From an uncultured Lachnospiraceae bacterium (GTDB lineage: Bacteria > Bacillota > Clostridia > Lachnospirales > Lachnospiraceae), in assembly GCA_949471785.1 (NCBI GenBank), contig CASWRE010000001.1, forward strand, positions 151,130 to 215,129: a stretch of DNA of 64,000 nt, written 5' to 3'. Within the stretch, counting starts at the first letter, position 1, and each line of letters opens with the position of its first letter. The notes beneath the pieces are model-generated. The model was not told the origin of the DNA. It saw only the letters and a list, made by a program, of their open reading frames with translations, and did not search any database. This document shows positions 43,975 to 51,726 of this stretch, one piece after another. The position numbers were made by a program, and so were the translations under genes.

Positions 43975-45351
43975 CTAGCTGCAGAAAGGATTCCATGTCC
44001 CCCGCACATAGCAGACAGAATACAGCGCAAACAGCAGCAGATTGTGTGCGATCATACAGGCCCAGGCAGAAACCAGTCCCATACCGAGCCATTGTGTACA
44101 CAGGAAAGTCCCCACAATGCGCACGAGCCACATGCCCACGATATTATACACAAAAGGCCGCCTGGTCCGCCCCACCCCCATCATAAAACCCTCGATAATA
44201 ATGGAAAATCCGTAGAACGGCTCGGAGACCGCTACCATCCGAAGCACGGTCATGCCCTGGGCAATAACTTCCTCACTGGCAGAAAACAAGCGCATCAGCG
44301 CCGGGGCCGCAAGGAAAAGAACGGCCCCCGACCCCATCATCAAAACGACTTCCAGAGGAATAAACATGGACGCCAGGGTTTTCATGCGCCTGCGGTCGCC
44401 TGCCCCGCAGGCGTTGCCCGCCAGGGTAGCCGCCGCCGTCTGCATGCCATAGCCCGGGATATAGAAAGCCGACTCCACCGTATTGGCAATAGTGTGGGCG
44501 GCCGTCGCCGTCTCTCCCAGAGAATTGATCATAGCGGCAAAAGCCACATAGCCCAGAGAAGTCCCGAACCGCTGCAGCATATTGGGAAAGGCCACCCGCA
44601 GACAGGGTCTCATAATCTGTCCGTCCAGACGGAACGTCTGCCCCCGCGGGGAAACCTGCGGATGATTCCACACCACCCAGGTAATCCACACCCCGCCCAC
44701 GGTAAAAGAAACAGCGCTGGCAACAGCCGCCCCGACTACGCCCAGTCCCGCCCCCCACACGGTAAAATGGCCGGAAAACAGGGCAATCTCACGGGTGGGA
44801 TAAATGAGAAAAAAATTCAGTATCACGTTGATCACGTTCATCATCCCCCCGATTTTCATCGGCGTTCTCGTGTCCCCCGCCGCCCGTAGCACCGTACCAA
44901 AAATAATGCTGGCCGTCCGGGGCAGCATGGGCAGATACAAAATCAGAAAATACCGGGAAGTCATCTCCCGGATATCCGGCTCCACCTGCATCCAGACAGG
45001 CACTCTGCCGCTCACCGCCGCCGTAAGCACAGTGAAAAACAGGCCAACCGCCGCCACTGTCAGCGCCGCCTGGGATACCGCCCGCCGGGCCCTGCCCCCG
45101 TCGCCCGCCCCGCAGGCTTTTGCTATGTATGAAAGAAAACCTACCCCAACGGCGGAAACCGTACTGCTTATAAGCCAGTTCACCGTGGCCGTAGCCCCAA
45201 CGGCCGCCGTGGCCTGGGTGCCCAGCGTCCCCACCATCGCGGTGTCTATATACTGCACTGCCGTCTGCATCAGCTGTTCCAGCATGGTAGGCCAGGCAAG
45301 GGCAAGGATGACGGCAAGCATGCCGCGATCCGTCAAATCTCTTTTCATCAT
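43975..45351 (-). CDS. MATE-family multidrug/sodium efflux protein
   Basis: 458 residues with 12 predicted helices in two similar halves: LAWPTMLEQLMQTAVQYIDT and MVGTLGTQATAAVGATATVN at the N terminus, then RVAFPNMLQRFGTSLGYVAF, NTVESAFYIPGYGMQTAAAT and GAGDRRRMKTLASMF in the second half. These are the MatE domain marks. RBS GGGAGCAG precedes the start. A monocistronic gene. It expels drugs or metabolites in exchange for Na+ or H+; substrate unknown. Confidence 0.93.
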   Translation of the reverse strand: MMKRDLTDRGMLAVILALAWPTMLEQLMQTAVQYIDTAMVGTLGTQATAAVGATATVNWLISSTVSAVGVGFLSYIAKACGAGDGGRARRAVSQAALTVAAVGLFFTVLTAAVSGRVPVWMQVEPDIREMTSRYFLILYLPMLPRTASIIFGTVLRAAGDTRTPMKIGGMMNVINVILNFFLIYPTREIALFSGHFTVWGAGLGVVGAAVASAVSFTVGGVWITWVVWNHPQVSPRGQTFRLDGQIMRPCLRVAFPNMLQRFGTSLGYVAFAAMINSLGETATAAHTIANTVESAFYIPGYGMQTAAATLAGNACGAGDRRRMKTLASMFIPLEVVLMMGSGAVLFLAAPALMRLFSASEEVIAQGMTVLRMVAVSEPFYGFSIIIEGFMMGVGRTRRPFVYNIVGMWLVRIVGTFLCTQWLGMGLVSAWACMIAHNLLLFALYSVCYVRGTWNPFCS

Positions 45352-45525
45352 CTGCTCCCTCTTTTTTATGGCATTTATCTCCGGACAAATAGATCTTCTC
45401 TTTTTTCATTATAAAAAGGATGCTTTTTTAAGTCAATGGAACCCGAAGGGCTGTATAAAATTCGTCATTTATGATATTCTGTAAAAAAGCCCGGAACTAC
45501 CGGGGTCTAAAAGGAGGAAAGGTTA

Positions 45526-47022
45526 ATGAAACGGACAGCAGGCATTCTGCTCCCCATCACCAGCCTGCCATCGCAGTATGGCGTCGGCTGTTTTTCAAAA
45601 AGCGCATACAATTTCGTGGATTGGCTCGCAAAAGCCGGACAAACCTTCTGGCAGATCCTGCCCCTGGGGCCCACTGGATACGGCGATTCCCCCTACCAGT
45701 CCTTCTCCACCTTTGCCGGGAATCCCTACTTCATCAGCCTGAAAGCCCTGATCTCCGAAGGCGTCCTGACCGCCGAAGAATGCGACGGCGCCGATTTCGG
45801 AAATCAGGCGGACGCCGTCTCTTATGACAAACTGTACGACGCCCGGTATGCCCTGCTTCGCAAAGCATTCGCCCGCAGCCACATCACGGAAAACGCGGAT
45901 TACCGAAATTTCGTGGCGAAAAATGACTGGTGGCTTTCCGACTATGCCCTTTTCCGGGCCGTCAAGGACCAGCTTGGCGGGGTTTCCTGGGATCACTGGC
46001 CCGAAGACATCCGTCTGCGCCGAAAGGACGCCATGGAAAACTACCGCCGCAGGCTTGGCGATGAAATCACCTTCCAGCAATACCTGCAGTTCAAGTTTTT
46101 CGAACAGTGGCACGCCCTGAAGACCTACGCCAACGCAAAAGGCATCCGCTTCATCGGCGATATCCCCATCTACGTAGCCATGGACAGCGCGGACACCTGG
46201 GCCCATCCGGAGCTGTTTCAGCTGGATATGGACCATATCCCCGTCGCCGTGGCCGGCTGCCCGCCCGACGGCTTCTCCGCTGCCGGACAGCTCTGGGGAA
46301 ATCCTCTCTACCGATGGGATTACCACCGGGATACCGGCTATGAGTGGTGGATCTCCCGCCTGGATTACTGTTTCCGGCTGTACGATACCGTGCGGATCGA
46401 CCATTTCCGCGGCTTTGACGAATACTATTCCATCCCCCGCAGGGCCGCTTCGGCGGCGGAGGGCCACTGGGAAAAAGGGCCGGGACTTTCACTGTTTGCC
46501 TGCCTGAAAAAACGCCTGGGACACCGGGAAGTCATCGCGGAAGATCTGGGTTATGTGACGGACTCCGTCCGCAATCTGGTCCGCGATACCGGTTTTCCCG
46601 GCATGAAGGTCCTGGAATTTGCCTTTGATTCCAGAGATTCCGGCTCGGCCACCGATTATCTGCCCCACAATTATCCCGAAAACAGCGTGGCCTATACCGG
46701 TACCCATGACAACGAGACCATCGCCGGATGGTTCTCTTCCATCACGGACAAAGAGCGGCAGATAGCCAGAGACTATCTCTGCGATCACTTTACGCCAGAG
46801 AACCGGCTCCACAAATCCTTCATCTCCCTGGTCATGCGAAGCAACGCCAGGATCTGTGTTATCCCCATACAGGACTACATGGGCCTGGACAACCGGTGCC
46901 GTATCAACCAGCCCTCCACCGTGGGAAAAAACTGGCGGTGGCGATTGAAAAAAGAAGACTTGACCGAGGAACTCTCCGAAGAAATTCTGGCCGTCACCAA
47001 ACGCTACGGACGGATGCGCTGA
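45526..47022 (+). CDS. malQ: 4-alpha-glucanotransferase (amylomaltase)
   Basis: GH77 enzyme (498 aa) that transfers maltodextrin chains in glycogen and starch use. N-terminal RTAGILLPITSLPSQYGVGC and WQILPLGPTGYGDSPYQSFS are diagnostic. Catalytic nucleophile Asp in VRIDHFRGFDEYY, acid/base Glu in VIAEDLGYVT, and transition-state Asp in GTHDNETIAGW. RBS AAAGGAGG. Length is normal. Probably a single-gene unit; the gene is preceded by a small hairpin and a TATTCT-type -10 region. Confidence 0.96.
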   Translation: MKRTAGILLPITSLPSQYGVGCFSKSAYNFVDWLAKAGQTFWQILPLGPTGYGDSPYQSFSTFAGNPYFISLKALISEGVLTAEECDGADFGNQADAVSYDKLYDARYALLRKAFARSHITENADYRNFVAKNDWWLSDYALFRAVKDQLGGVSWDHWPEDIRLRRKDAMENYRRRLGDEITFQQYLQFKFFEQWHALKTYANAKGIRFIGDIPIYVAMDSADTWAHPELFQLDMDHIPVAVAGCPPDGFSAAGQLWGNPLYRWDYHRDTGYEWWISRLDYCFRLYDTVRIDHFRGFDEYYSIPRRAASAAEGHWEKGPGLSLFACLKKRLGHREVIAEDLGYVTDSVRNLVRDTGFPGMKVLEFAFDSRDSGSATDYLPHNYPENSVAYTGTHDNETIAGWFSSITDKERQIARDYLCDHFTPENRLHKSFISLVMRSNARICVIPIQDYMGLDNRCRINQPSTVGKNWRWRLKKEDLTEELSEEILAVTKRYGRMR

Positions 47023-47083
47023 GCCATCAAGCCATACCGCGGGCCGCTCACGATGATTCCCCCATCCTCGGAAATATTCTCAG

Positions 47084-47275
47084 CTATATACCGTCATGCC
47101 CCTCCCGGATCTGCCGCGCGATCTCACAGGCCTCCCGGTTGGGGCATTTTTCATAGGCGCAGTCCGCCTCATCGAGAACCCATCTCCCTTTGCCCTTCAC
47201 GTAAACACAAGCCACCATACGGCCCTGATTCTGCGCGCGGCAGAAACCATTGTAAAACACTTCTCTTTCTTCCAT
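47084..47275 (-). CDS. Small cysteine-rich protein of unknown function
   Basis: 63 residues with five cysteines (GFCRAQ, VACVYV, ADCAYEKCPNREACEIA) spaced like a small metal-binding or disulfide domain. AGGAAGG before the ATG at 47275 supports it as a real gene, and the composition looks coding. Similar short proteins with the start MEE(R/K)EVFYNG occur in gut Firmicutes as far as I recall; no function is known. It is convergent to malQ. Confidence 0.65.
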   Translation of the reverse strand: MEEREVFYNGFCRAQNQGRMVACVYVKGKGRWVLDEADCAYEKCPNREACEIARQIREGHDGI

Positions 47276-47483
47276 ATGTTAAAATCCTTCCTCTCCCTGT
47301 TCATTCTGTACGACATTACGTGCTTTGCATTTTTCTTAATACAAAACACAGGATTCTTTGCTTCTTTTTATATTGCAAACACAGATTTTTCTCCCTTATT
47401 TCCTCTCTATTTTCTCTTTTGATTCCTACAAAGTATAGGAATCAAAACCATGTTTTTCCTTAATTACACCTAATGTTAATTTA

Positions 47484-47512
47484 TTGACATTGATTTTTGC
47501 CCATGCTATCAT
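47484..47512 (+). promoter_or_regulatory. fhs promoter
   Basis: TTGACA (47484-47489) and TATCAT (47507-47512) with a 17-base spacer, directly upstream of the ZTP riboswitch. Confidence 0.75.
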
Positions 47513-47518
47513 GGAACC

Positions 47519-47607
47519 TAAGCGAGGGGTTGTGATTACTGACGGAGATTTGTGGATAACCACAGGGGAATCACAATCATGACATGGCCGACCGTCTGGG
47601 CAGCATA
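47519..47607 (+). promoter_or_regulatory. ZTP (pfl) riboswitch
   Basis: The conserved elements of the pfl RNA motif are present in order: the first helix strand GGGGTTGTGATTACTGACGG, the hairpin GTGGATAACCAC, then AGGGGAATCACAATC closing helix 1, a variable linker, and the pseudoknot half CCGACCGTCTGGGCA, matching consensus CCGCCUGGGCA. ZTP riboswitches sense the folate-stress alarmone ZTP/ZMP and turn on one-carbon genes. Here it precedes fhs. The 3' half is shared with the terminator that follows, the usual mode of action. Confidence 0.92.
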
Positions 47608-47636
47608 TATAACCCTGTTATATGTGTTGCCTTTTT
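47599..47636 (+). terminator. Riboswitch-controlled intrinsic terminator
   Basis: GGCAGCATATATAAC and GTTATATGTGTTGCC form a 15-bp stem with two mismatches, a CCT loop, and the run CTTTTT. The 5' strand overlaps the CTGGGCA pseudoknot bases of the ZTP riboswitch, so ligand binding should prevent its formation. Confidence 0.85.
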
Positions 47637-47640
47637 GTAA

Positions 47641-47852
47641 CTGTTCAGTGCCTTCACCGTTATATTTTTTCGTCGGATTGCACTGACAACGGACAATACA
47701 AACGGCTGCCTTGCCGGACAGCCGGACAGGAGTACAAAGCGACTGTAAAGCTGTCCTTCCGGAGCACGGATTACACCGTATATAGTATAACGCAGTTCTC
47801 CGGTACATAAAATAGGTTTATTCATTTTTCATCATGAAAGGAGAAAAACACC
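47641..47852. other. Untranslated leader between riboswitch and fhs
   Basis: Nothing coding is supported here. A GC-rich hairpin (CCGGACAG at about 47721-47728 with CTGTCC/CCGG near 47751-47762) is present. RBS AAAGGAGAAAAACACC precedes the fhs ATG at 47853. Confidence 0.5.
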
Positions 47853-49538
47853 ATGGGTTACAAATCAGACATCGAAATCGCTCAGGAATGTACCATGAGC
47901 CCCATTACGGAAATTGCCGAGAAAGCAGGTATTGACGAAAAATACCTTGAGCAGTACGGCAAATACAAAGCAAAAATTGACTACAGTCTGCTCAGGGAAT
48001 CCGACAAGCCCGACGGTAAGCTGATCCTGGTGACGGCCATCAACCCCACCCCCGCCGGCGAGGGTAAGACCACCACGACGGTTGGTCTGGCCGACGGTAT
48101 GCAGAAGCTTGGCAAGAATGTAATGGTAGCCCTGCGCGAGCCCTCTCTGGGACCGGTATTCGGCGTAAAGGGCGGAGCTGCAGGCGGCGGTTATGCCCAG
48201 GTCGTTCCGATGGAAGATATCAACCTGCATTTCACCGGCGACTTCCACGCCATCGGCGCGGCGAACAACCTGCTGGCCGCCATGGTGGACAATCATATAT
48301 TCCAGGGCAACGAGCTGAACATCGACCCCAGAAAGATCACCTGGAAACGCTGCGTGGATATGAATGACCGTCAGCTCCGCTATGTGACCGACGGTCTGGG
48401 CGGACGTACCAACGGTATGCCCCGCGAGGACGGCTATGACATCACCGTGGCCTCCGAAATCATGGCGGTACTGTGCCTGGCCAGCGATATCACCGATCTG
48501 AAGAAGAGGCTGTCGCGCATCATTGTGGGCTACACTTACGGCAAACCCGCAGAGCAGCAGCCCGTAACCGCCGGCGACCTTCACGCCGAAGGCGCCATGA
48601 CCGCTCTTTTAAAAGACGCCTTAAAGCCGAACCTGGTACAAACTCTGGAGCATGTGCCGGCCATCGTCCATGGCGGTCCTTTCGCCAACATCGCTCACGG
48701 CTGTAACTCTGTAACCGCCACAAGGATGGCCATGAAGCTGGGCGACTATGCAATCACGGAAGCCGGCTTCGGCGCTGACTTGGGCGCGGAGAAATTCCTG
48801 GATATCAAGTGCCGTATGGCCGGGCTGACCCCCAACGCCGTGGTAGTGGTCGCCACCGTGCGCGCCCTGAAATACAATGGCGGCGTGAAGAAAGCCGACC
48901 TGAACAACGAGAACCTGGAAGCTCTTGAAAAAGGTATGCCGAACCTGCTGAAGCATGTCAGCAATATCAAGGATGTATACGGTCTGCCCTGCGTGGTAGC
49001 CATCAATGCATTCCCCACCGACACAAAGGCCGAACTGGATCTGGTGGAAGCCAAATGTAAAGAGCTGGGCGTCAATGTGGCCTTGTCCGAAGTGTGGGCA
49101 AAGGGCGGCGAGGGCGGCGTAGCCCTGGCCAAAGAAGTCATCCGTCTCTGCGAAGAGCCGGGCGATTTCCGTTTCAGTTATGAACTGGAAGGTTCCATTG
49201 AAGATAAACTGAACCAGATTGTACAGAAAGTATACGGCGGCAAGGGAGTTGTCCTGACCGCAGGGGCACAGAAACAAGCCAAACAGCTGCAGGATCTCGG
49301 TTTTGGCAACTGTCCGATCTGTGTGGCCAAGACGCAGTACAGTCTGACCGACGACGCCACCAAGCTTGGCGCACCCAAGGATTTCGAAGTCACCGTGCGT
49401 AATCTGAAGATCAGCGCCGGCGCCGGCTTCATCGTGGCTCTGACCGGCGAGATCATGACCATGCCCGGTCTTCCCAAAGTACCGGCCGCCGAGAAGATCG
49501 ACGTGGACGAGAACGGAAAGATTACCGGCCTGTTCTAA
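47853..49538 (+). CDS. fhs: Formate-tetrahydrofolate ligase
   Basis: ATP-dependent synthesis of 10-formyl-THF from formate and THF (561 aa). Visible: [20 protein letters not shown] at the N terminus, the P-loop [20 protein letters not shown] (from about 63), [20 protein letters not shown] and the C-terminal [20 protein letters not shown]. It is at the head of one-carbon assimilation and in acetogens belongs to the methyl branch of Wood-Ljungdahl. Preceded by a ZTP riboswitch and followed by the formate channel gene. Confidence 0.97.
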   Translation: MGYKSDIEIAQECTMSPITEIAEKAGIDEKYLEQYGKYKAKIDYSLLRESDKPDGKLILVTAINPTPAGEGKTTTTVGLADGMQKLGKNVMVALREPSLGPVFGVKGGAAGGGYAQVVPMEDINLHFTGDFHAIGAANNLLAAMVDNHIFQGNELNIDPRKITWKRCVDMNDRQLRYVTDGLGGRTNGMPREDGYDITVASEIMAVLCLASDITDLKKRLSRIIVGYTYGKPAEQQPVTAGDLHAEGAMTALLKDALKPNLVQTLEHVPAIVHGGPFANIAHGCNSVTATRMAMKLGDYAITEAGFGADLGAEKFLDIKCRMAGLTPNAVVVVATVRALKYNGGVKKADLNNENLEALEKGMPNLLKHVSNIKDVYGLPCVVAINAFPTDTKAELDLVEAKCKELGVNVALSEVWAKGGEGGVALAKEVIRLCEEPGDFRFSYELEGSIEDKLNQIVQKVYGGKGVVLTAGAQKQAKQLQDLGFGNCPICVAKTQYSLTDDATKLGAPKDFEVTVRNLKISAGAGFIVALTGEIMTMPGLPKVPAAEKIDVDENGKITGLF

Positions 49539-49558
49539 AACGATTGAATAACTGCTTA

Positions 49559-49638
49559 TAGAAGCCGGACGATCTGTGTATCGACCAGGGTGCAGCCCCG
49601 GCTGCACCTGGTATCGATGCACTACCGGCTTCTCTTTT
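49559..49638 (+). terminator. Long hairpin between fhs and focA
   Basis: AGAAGCCGG (49560-49568) pairs with CCGGCTTCT (49625-49633), enclosing a second long stem (GTATCGACCAGG...GTGCAGCC with GGCTGCAC...CTGGTATCGAT). CTTTT follows. It can attenuate transcription from fhs into the formate channel gene. Confidence 0.75.
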
Positions 49639-49671
49639 GCGCAAATTTGCAGGATTTTAAGGAGGATTCCT

Positions 49672-50442
49672 ATGTTTCGTGCTGAATATGACGCCGTCTG
49701 CAATGCGGCGGCAGGGAAACTAAAACTTTTGAAAACCAATCCTCTGGGATATTTTATCTCTTCCATGGTGGCCGGTATGTTCATTGCCTTCGGCAGCTTT
49801 GTCTCCATGAGCATGGGAGGTTTTCTGACCGCTGCCGGGTCAGACCTGATTAAATTCTTTGTCCCTCTCACCTTTGCCGCCGCCCTGAGCCTTGTAGTCA
49901 TGGCCGGATGCGAGCTCTTCACCGGCAACAATCTGGTCATGGGGGCTGCGTCCATCGAAGGGAAAATTCCCTGGGGGGAAACGGCCAGACTCTGGATCGT
50001 CTGTTATCTGGGCAATCTTGTGGGCTCCTGGATTCTGGTGCTCCTGTTCCAGTTGAGCGGAATCTGCAGTAATCCGGACGTGGCGGGATTTTTTGCCAGC
50101 ACCTCCGCTTCCAAGATGGCGCTGACGCCCATGGCCCAGCTCTTCCGCGGCATTCTCTGTAATATTTGTGTCTGTCTGGCAGTCTGGTGCGCCACCAAAC
50201 TGAAAAGTGAGTCCGGCAAACTGATTATGATCACCTGGTGCATCCTTGTTTTCATGATTTGCGGCTTTGAACACAGCGTAGCCAATATGAGTATCCTGGG
50301 CGTGGGCCTTTTAAATCCCGGCGAGCAGCTCATTACGGTGAGCGGTTATGTGCAGAATCTTGTCTTTGTAACGATCGGTAACATGATCGGCGGCGTCTGT
50401 TTCGTGGCCCTCCCCTATCATTTCATTGCCAGGGAAAAATAA
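49672..50442 (+). CDS. focA: Formate/nitrite transporter (FNT family, FocA-like)
   Basis: 256-residue pentameric channel subunit, six helices. Marks of the FNT family: FISSMVAGMFIAFGSFVSMS, AGCELFTGNNLVMGAASIEG, NLVGSWILVLLFQLSG, LFRGILCNICVCLAVWCATK (the NxxVCLAVW motif) and CGFEHSVANMSI. ATG 49672 has the strong RBS TAAGGAGGA. Placed after fhs, it most likely moves formate for the ligase. FocA against NirC cannot be settled by sequence; formate is inferred from context. Confidence 0.92.
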   Translation: MFRAEYDAVCNAAAGKLKLLKTNPLGYFISSMVAGMFIAFGSFVSMSMGGFLTAAGSDLIKFFVPLTFAAALSLVVMAGCELFTGNNLVMGAASIEGKIPWGETARLWIVCYLGNLVGSWILVLLFQLSGICSNPDVAGFFASTSASKMALTPMAQLFRGILCNICVCLAVWCATKLKSESGKLIMITWCILVFMICGFEHSVANMSILGVGLLNPGEQLITVSGYVQNLVFVTIGNMIGGVCFVALPYHFIAREK

Positions 50443-50505
50443 TGGTATGGCAATAACGCAGACCATCCAAATGATCTGTTTTCTAATTTTCGGATACATA
50501 TTCCC

Positions 50506-50538
50506 GGGGATTGCAGGCTTCCTTCGCCTGTAATCCCC
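50506..50538 (+). terminator. Terminator after focA
   Basis: GGGGATTGCAGGC and GCCTGTAATCCCC pair over 13 bases with one mismatch, with a 7-base loop, followed by ACTTTACTTTC. Confidence 0.7.
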
Positions 50539-50612
50539 ACTTTACTTTCTTTTACTGACTGTGATAGAATAATTTGTTGGAAGTTTATCAATATACTATG
50601 GAGAATATTATT

Positions 50613-51647
50613 ATGGAAATGGACATGAAATTTGTACGAAAACTGCCGATTCCCAAAAAGGTGAAAGAGCAGTTCCCGGTGGATTCTACCATCGCCGCCA
50701 TCAAGGAGACCCGTGACCGGGAGATGAAAGCCATCTTCGAGGGAGCATTAGATAAGTTCCTCCTGATCATCGGCCCCTGCTCCGCCGATAACGAGGATTC
50801 CGTGCTGGACTATACCTATCGGCTGGCCAGAATTCAGGAAAAGGTGAAGGACAAGGTATTCATCATTCCCCGGATCTATACCAACAAACCGCGCACCACG
50901 GGGGCCGGCTATAAGGGTCTGGTCCATCAGCCCGACCCGGACAAAGCGCCGGATATGTTTGAAGGGCTGGTTAAAGTACGGGAGCTCCACACCCGCGCCA
51001 TCCGTGAGACGGGGCTTACCTGTGCCGACGAGATGCTCTATCCCGAAAACCACCGCTATATCTCTGACATCCTCTCCTACGCGGCCATCGGCGCACGCTC
51101 TGTGGAAAACCAGCAGCACCGCCTCACGGCCAGCGGCATCGGCATCCCCGTGGGTATGAAGAACCCCACCGGCGGCGATCTCTCTGTCATGATGAACGGC
51201 ATTGTCGCAGCCCAGAGCGGCCACACTTTTCTCTACAGAGGCTGGGAAGTTCATACCGAAGGCAATCCCTATGCCCATGCTATTCTGCGGGGTTTTGTCG
51301 ACCGTTTCGGTATCAGCAGTCCGAACTATCATTACGAAGACCTGAACCATCTTCACGAAATCTACCAGAAGGCCAATCTGAAGAACATGAGCGTAATCGT
51401 GGACACCAACCACTCCAACTCCGGCAAAAAATACCTGGAGCAAATCCGCATCAGCAAAGAAGTGCTCCACAGTATCCGTCTGAACCCGTCGCTGCGCGGC
51501 TTTGTAAAGGGCTTAATGATCGAGAGCTATATCGAGGACGGCGCTCAGAAAATCGGGGAGGGATGCTACGGCAAATCCATCACCGATCCCTGCCTGGGCT
51601 GGCAAAAATCCGAAAAACTGATCTATGATATCGCGGAATTGTGGTAG
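50613..51647 (+). CDS. aroF: 3-deoxy-7-phosphoheptulonate synthase (DAHP synthase)
   Basis: First enzyme of aromatic amino acid biosynthesis, type I (AroF/G/H). 344 residues from ATG 50613, which has GGAG eight bases upstream; the longer frame would start at TTG 50574. Family motifs: LLIIGPCSADNEDSVLDY, PRTTGAGYKGLVHQPD, CADEMLYPENHRYISDILSY, IGARSVENQQHR, MKNPTGGDLSVMMNG and VDTNHSNSGKKY. No ACT domain is fused, so feedback sensitivity is not predictable. It is followed by a terminator shared by both strands. Confidence 0.95.
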   Translation: MEMDMKFVRKLPIPKKVKEQFPVDSTIAAIKETRDREMKAIFEGALDKFLLIIGPCSADNEDSVLDYTYRLARIQEKVKDKVFIIPRIYTNKPRTTGAGYKGLVHQPDPDKAPDMFEGLVKVRELHTRAIRETGLTCADEMLYPENHRYISDILSYAAIGARSVENQQHRLTASGIGIPVGMKNPTGGDLSVMMNGIVAAQSGHTFLYRGWEVHTEGNPYAHAILRGFVDRFGISSPNYHYEDLNHLHEIYQKANLKNMSVIVDTNHSNSGKKYLEQIRISKEVLHSIRLNPSLRGFVKGLMIESYIEDGAQKIGEGCYGKSITDPCLGWQKSEKLIYDIAELW

Positions 51648-51665
51648 CGCTTTCCAAAATATAAA

Positions 51666-51708
51666 AAATCGAGGCATACAGGAATCTTACTCCCGAATGC
51701 CTCGATTT
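51666..51708. terminator. Bidirectional terminator
   Basis: AAATCGAGGCAT (51666-51677) and ATGCCTCGATTT (51697-51708) form a perfect 12-bp stem, with T-runs on both strands (TCTTTGTTTTTT on plus, TTTTTTATAT on minus). It serves the DAHP synthase gene and the convergent transglutaminase-like gene. Confidence 0.9.
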
Positions 51709-51726
51709 CTTTGTTTTTTAGACGTA

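Noticed and set aside
47536..47808. Minus-strand frames of 82 and 90 codons
   Set aside because: They cover the antisense of the ZTP riboswitch and the fhs leader.
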